From: an uncultured Collinsella sp.
GTDB taxonomy: Bacteria; Actinomycetota; Coriobacteriia; Coriobacteriales; Coriobacteriaceae
NCBI GenBank assembly: GCA_900543025.1
Contig: UQPP01000016.1
Location: 1 to 43,659 of the forward strand
Direction of reading: 5' to 3'
Length of the DNA stretch: 43,659 bases
Shown here piece after piece: positions 41,435-43,659 of this stretch (positions within the stretch are counted from its first letter, which is position 1; the number at the start of each line of letters is the position of its first letter). The position numbers and the translations under genes were made by a program. Under the pieces are notes generated by a model that saw only the letters and a program-made list of their open reading frames with translations, was not told the DNA's origin and did not search any database.

Positions 41435-42457
41435 ATGGCCGACGAGCACGAAACAGAAAGCAAGGCATGGGCGATTGAGGCCGCCGCGGCAGAGGCGGCA
41501 TCGCGTGCTGCCGAGGAGGTGCATCGTCCTCCCGTGGTGCCGATGGAGCGCGTGGTTGATCGCACCGATATCGAGCGCGGCGAGCGTGTCGGTCAAAAGC
41601 GCAGCCAGGAGCCGGGCTTCCCGCGCTTTTTTGCCGAGCTCAATCTGGGCCTGATTCTTACGGCCTTCGCCATCGTTGCGTTTAAAACCCCTAATCACTT
41701 TGCTTTTGGCGGCACCTCGGGCGTGTCGGTCATTCTGTCCACGCTGTTCCCGACCCTGCCCGTCGGCGTTTTTATGTGGATTATCAACGCGGTTCTCGTC
41801 GTCTTGGGCTTTATCTTTTTGGAGCGCAATGCAATCCTGTGGAGCGTCTTCGCCTCGTTTGCGCTTTCGGCCTATGTTTCGCTGTTTGAGCTTTTTATTC
41901 CGACCGATGTCTCTCTGACGGGTGATATGTGGCTCGACCTGTGCTTTGCCGTCATCTTGCCGGCGCTCGGCAGCGCTATTGTCTTTGATATTGGCGCCTC
42001 GACGGGCGGCACGGACATTCTTGCCATGATCCTCAAGCGCCGCACGACGCTCGAGATTGGCCGCGCGCTGCTGCTGGTCGATATCGGCATCGTGGCCATC
42101 GCGGCCTTTTTGTATGGCCCGCGTGTCGGTCTGTACTGCGTGCTCGGCCTGTTTGCCAAGACGCTTGTGGTCGATAAAGCCATTGAGAGCATTCACCTGC
42201 GCAAAGTCTGCACGGTCATTTGCTCCGAGCCGCGCAAAGTCGAGGAGTTTATCGTCAAGCATCTCAACCGCACAGCGACCATCAGTCGCGGCTACGGTGC
42301 CTTCTCGGGCAAGTGCGTGACGGTGATCATGAGCGTGCTGAGCCGTCGCGAGGCCGTGCAACTACGCCGCTATGCGCGCGAAGTCGATCCGGGTGCCTTT
42401 ATCACGATCGTCGACAGCTCCGAGATCGTCGGCAAGGGCTTCCGCGGAACGAACTAG
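41435..42457 (+). CDS. YitT family membrane protein (DUF2179)
   Basis: A 340-residue protein. An Ala/Glu-rich hydrophilic N-terminus (1-65) is followed by about five or six membrane segments (70-250), including GGTSGVSVILSTLFPTLPVG and GASTGGTDILAMIL, typical of YitT/DUF161. A cytoplasmic DUF2179 domain (about 255-335) ends the protein (HLNRTATISRGYGAFSGK and the ISREEV-like core). The function of these proteins is unknown. ATG 41435 behind GAGGGG. Confidence 0.9.
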   Translation: MADEHETESKAWAIEAAAAEAASRAAEEVHRPPVVPMERVVDRTDIERGERVGQKRSQEPGFPRFFAELNLGLILTAFAIVAFKTPNHFAFGGTSGVSVILSTLFPTLPVGVFMWIINAVLVVLGFIFLERNAILWSVFASFALSAYVSLFELFIPTDVSLTGDMWLDLCFAVILPALGSAIVFDIGASTGGTDILAMILKRRTTLEIGRALLLVDIGIVAIAAFLYGPRVGLYCVLGLFAKTLVVDKAIESIHLRKVCTVICSEPRKVEEFIVKHLNRTATISRGYGAFSGKCVTVIMSVLSRREAVQLRRYAREVDPGAFITIVDSSEIVGKGFRGTN

Positions 42458-42606
42458 CACAGACATATTCAACGAACCGCCTGCTGGCGCCGCGTACCTT
42501 GCAAATCGGTCATCTTTGAGTATTTGACCCCACATTGGGCAATAATGATGCTAAAGACATCGTTTGCGATCCAAGTGATTCGTTCAAGATACGAAGGGAT
42601 GATTCT

Positions 42607-43659
42607 ATGTTCTGCTCGCAGTGTGGCGCCCCCATGGGCGATAACGACAAGTTCTGCGGCGTGTGTGGTGCTCCTAATGCCGGTGCCTCTGGCCCCGCTC
42701 CCCAGGGACAGCCTCAGCCCCAGCAGTTTGTTCCGCAACCGCCCGTGGCGAATGCGCCAAAGGGCTGTGTGGCTCAGGCGTTCCAAGATATGACCAAGAC
42801 TCCGGGCGTGCTTCAGCGTGTATGCCAAATCGCGTTTTTGCCGGCGCTGATTTGCGTTGTGTCGGTGCTCGTGTTGTTTATTCCCGTTATTGGCGGCATT
42901 GCGGCTGCCATCGGCTTTTTGGCAGCTTGCATTGCGAGTGTGTGTGGTTCCGGCTTTGGTATCGAGTGGGGCCGTGATCTTTCGCTCAAGGTCGATGACG
43001 GCATGGACCGTCCACTCATGCGTTCCACGTCGTTTGGTCTCGGAGTCTTTTCGAGCGTTATTTCGGTCGTGCTCGAGGTTATCGCTGCCATTCCCGTTAT
43101 CGGTGTAGTGCTTTCGCTGGTGGAGGGCGTGGTAATTGGCGCCGCGGGCTCGTATTCTTATTACGGCTCCTATGCACTCGAGGCTGCGCTGTTCGGTTCG
43201 CTCGGCCTGCTTGTCCTGGCGCTAATTGCCTCGGCGATTCTGGGTGTCTTCTTTAAGATGTTCGCCGACATCGCCGTGATGCACTTTGCGGTGACCGGGC
43301 GCGTCGAGAGCGCGTTTTCGCTCGATAAGGTCTGGGCGGCCTTTAAGCACAACAAGACCAAGCTGTTCTGTGCTTCGTTCCTTCCCGAGTTTTTGACGGG
43401 CCTGGTTGCCAACGTTGTCACATGGATCTTGACGGTCGTCTTTGGCGCCATTGCCTCTGTCGGTATGTATAGCTACTACTATCGTCCTACGGGTATTGAG
43501 GCAATCGTTACCGGCGGTGGCGTCACGCTCGCGCTGTTCCTGGTGCTGGTCGCTTTCTTCACCGTATTTCTTACGGTCTTTGGCAAGATGCTCAAGCACC
43601 GTGCCGTTGGCTATTGGGCCGCACGCTATGCAAGCGAGTGGGCCGATGAGGATAAGGAC
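42607..43659 (+). CDS. zinc-ribbon DUF4013 membrane protein, truncated by window end
   Basis: The frame from ATG 42607 (RBS GAAGGGA) runs for 351 codons to the window edge without a stop. An N-terminal zinc ribbon C3-x2-C6...C17-x2-C20 (CSQCG, CGVCG) is followed by a Gln/Pro-rich linker (about 25-50). The rest has several membrane segments, with repeated Ile/Val/Gly-rich runs and the DUF4013 pattern (SFGLGVFSSVISVVLEV and similar). The role is unknown; zinc ribbons on small membrane proteins are often placed in the cytoplasm as regulatory heads. Confidence 0.85.
   Translation, partial: MFCSQCGAPMGDNDKFCGVCGAPNAGASGPAPQGQPQPQQFVPQPPVANAPKGCVAQAFQDMTKTPGVLQRVCQIAFLPALICVVSVLVLFIPVIGGIAAAIGFLAACIASVCGSGFGIEWGRDLSLKVDDGMDRPLMRSTSFGLGVFSSVISVVLEVIAAIPVIGVVLSLVEGVVIGAAGSYSYYGSYALEAALFGSLGLLVLALIASAILGVFFKMFADIAVMHFAVTGRVESAFSLDKVWAAFKHNKTKLFCASFLPEFLTGLVANVVTWILTVVFGAIASVGMYSYYYRPTGIEAIVTGGGVTLALFLVLVAFFTVFLTVFGKMLKHRAVGYWAARYASEWADEDKD

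Overview
The window is GC-rich (roughly 60%), densely coded on both strands, and most genes start behind clear AGGAGG-type ribosome binding sites. The gene content points to a Coriobacteriia actinobacterium, most likely Collinsella or a close relative: a giant acyl-CoA dehydratase activase/dehydratase fusion, an AmaP-DUF2273-Asp23 cluster, type III pantothenate kinase, an OPT transporter and a sortase-anchored surface protein with an LAQTG signal. The taxonomic call is inference from gene content; there is no rRNA or other marker here. No tRNA, rRNA, insertion sequence or CRISPR array was recognised.

Layout. 1-4060: a D-2-hydroxyacid dehydrogenase, a SEC-C methionine aminopeptidase and a COG0731-type radical SAM protein on the minus strand, then an alpha/beta hydrolase. 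4268-6529: a cyclic-di-GMP protein (degenerate GGDEF, receiver, HD-GYP) with an Hpt protein. 6700-10190: a more A+T-rich accessory block with a DUF2975 membrane protein, its small HTH partner, and an ABC-2 exporter whose ATPase gene carries an in-frame amber codon. 10299-14585 (minus): a polar amino-acid ABC importer followed by a class I glutamine amidotransferase/gamma-glutamyl hydrolase. 14586-15041: a 455-base gene-free repeat region, then dxs. 17051-19728: HD protein, PF06541 membrane protein, the tail of a lost P-II gene and a Cof-type HAD phosphatase. 19780-20106: a candidate SOS-controlled type I toxin-antitoxin locus. 20219-26384: TetR regulator with palindromic operators, the 1593-residue activase fusion, and a relic of an arylsulfotransferase. 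26452-33253: DUF389 protein, a frameshifted (possibly phase-variable) CAP-domain surface protein, and an OPT transporter. 33446-43659: coaX, dCMP deaminase, NifU-like protein, lgt, a large polytopic membrane protein, yebC, the amaP/DUF2273/asp23 cluster, a YitT protein and a zinc-ribbon/DUF4013 protein that runs off the end.

The most unusual signals lie outside ordinary genes. (1) At 19780-20106 a 41-residue hydrophobic/basic peptide gene has a LexA-like box, a strong extended -10, a sequestered Shine-Dalgarno, a convergent antisense promoter and a 9+10 bp inverted repeat linking the two ends of the message. (2) At 14770-14985 a 15-bp motif occurs six times in strictly alternating orientation with a 40-bp period. 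(3) A G7 run puts a cell-wall-anchored protein out of frame by one base. (4) At least eight intergenic stem-loops share a GGGACAGG-like loop and look like a REP family. Broken genes (ABC ATPase, P-II, arylsulfotransferase) mark recent or ongoing loss.
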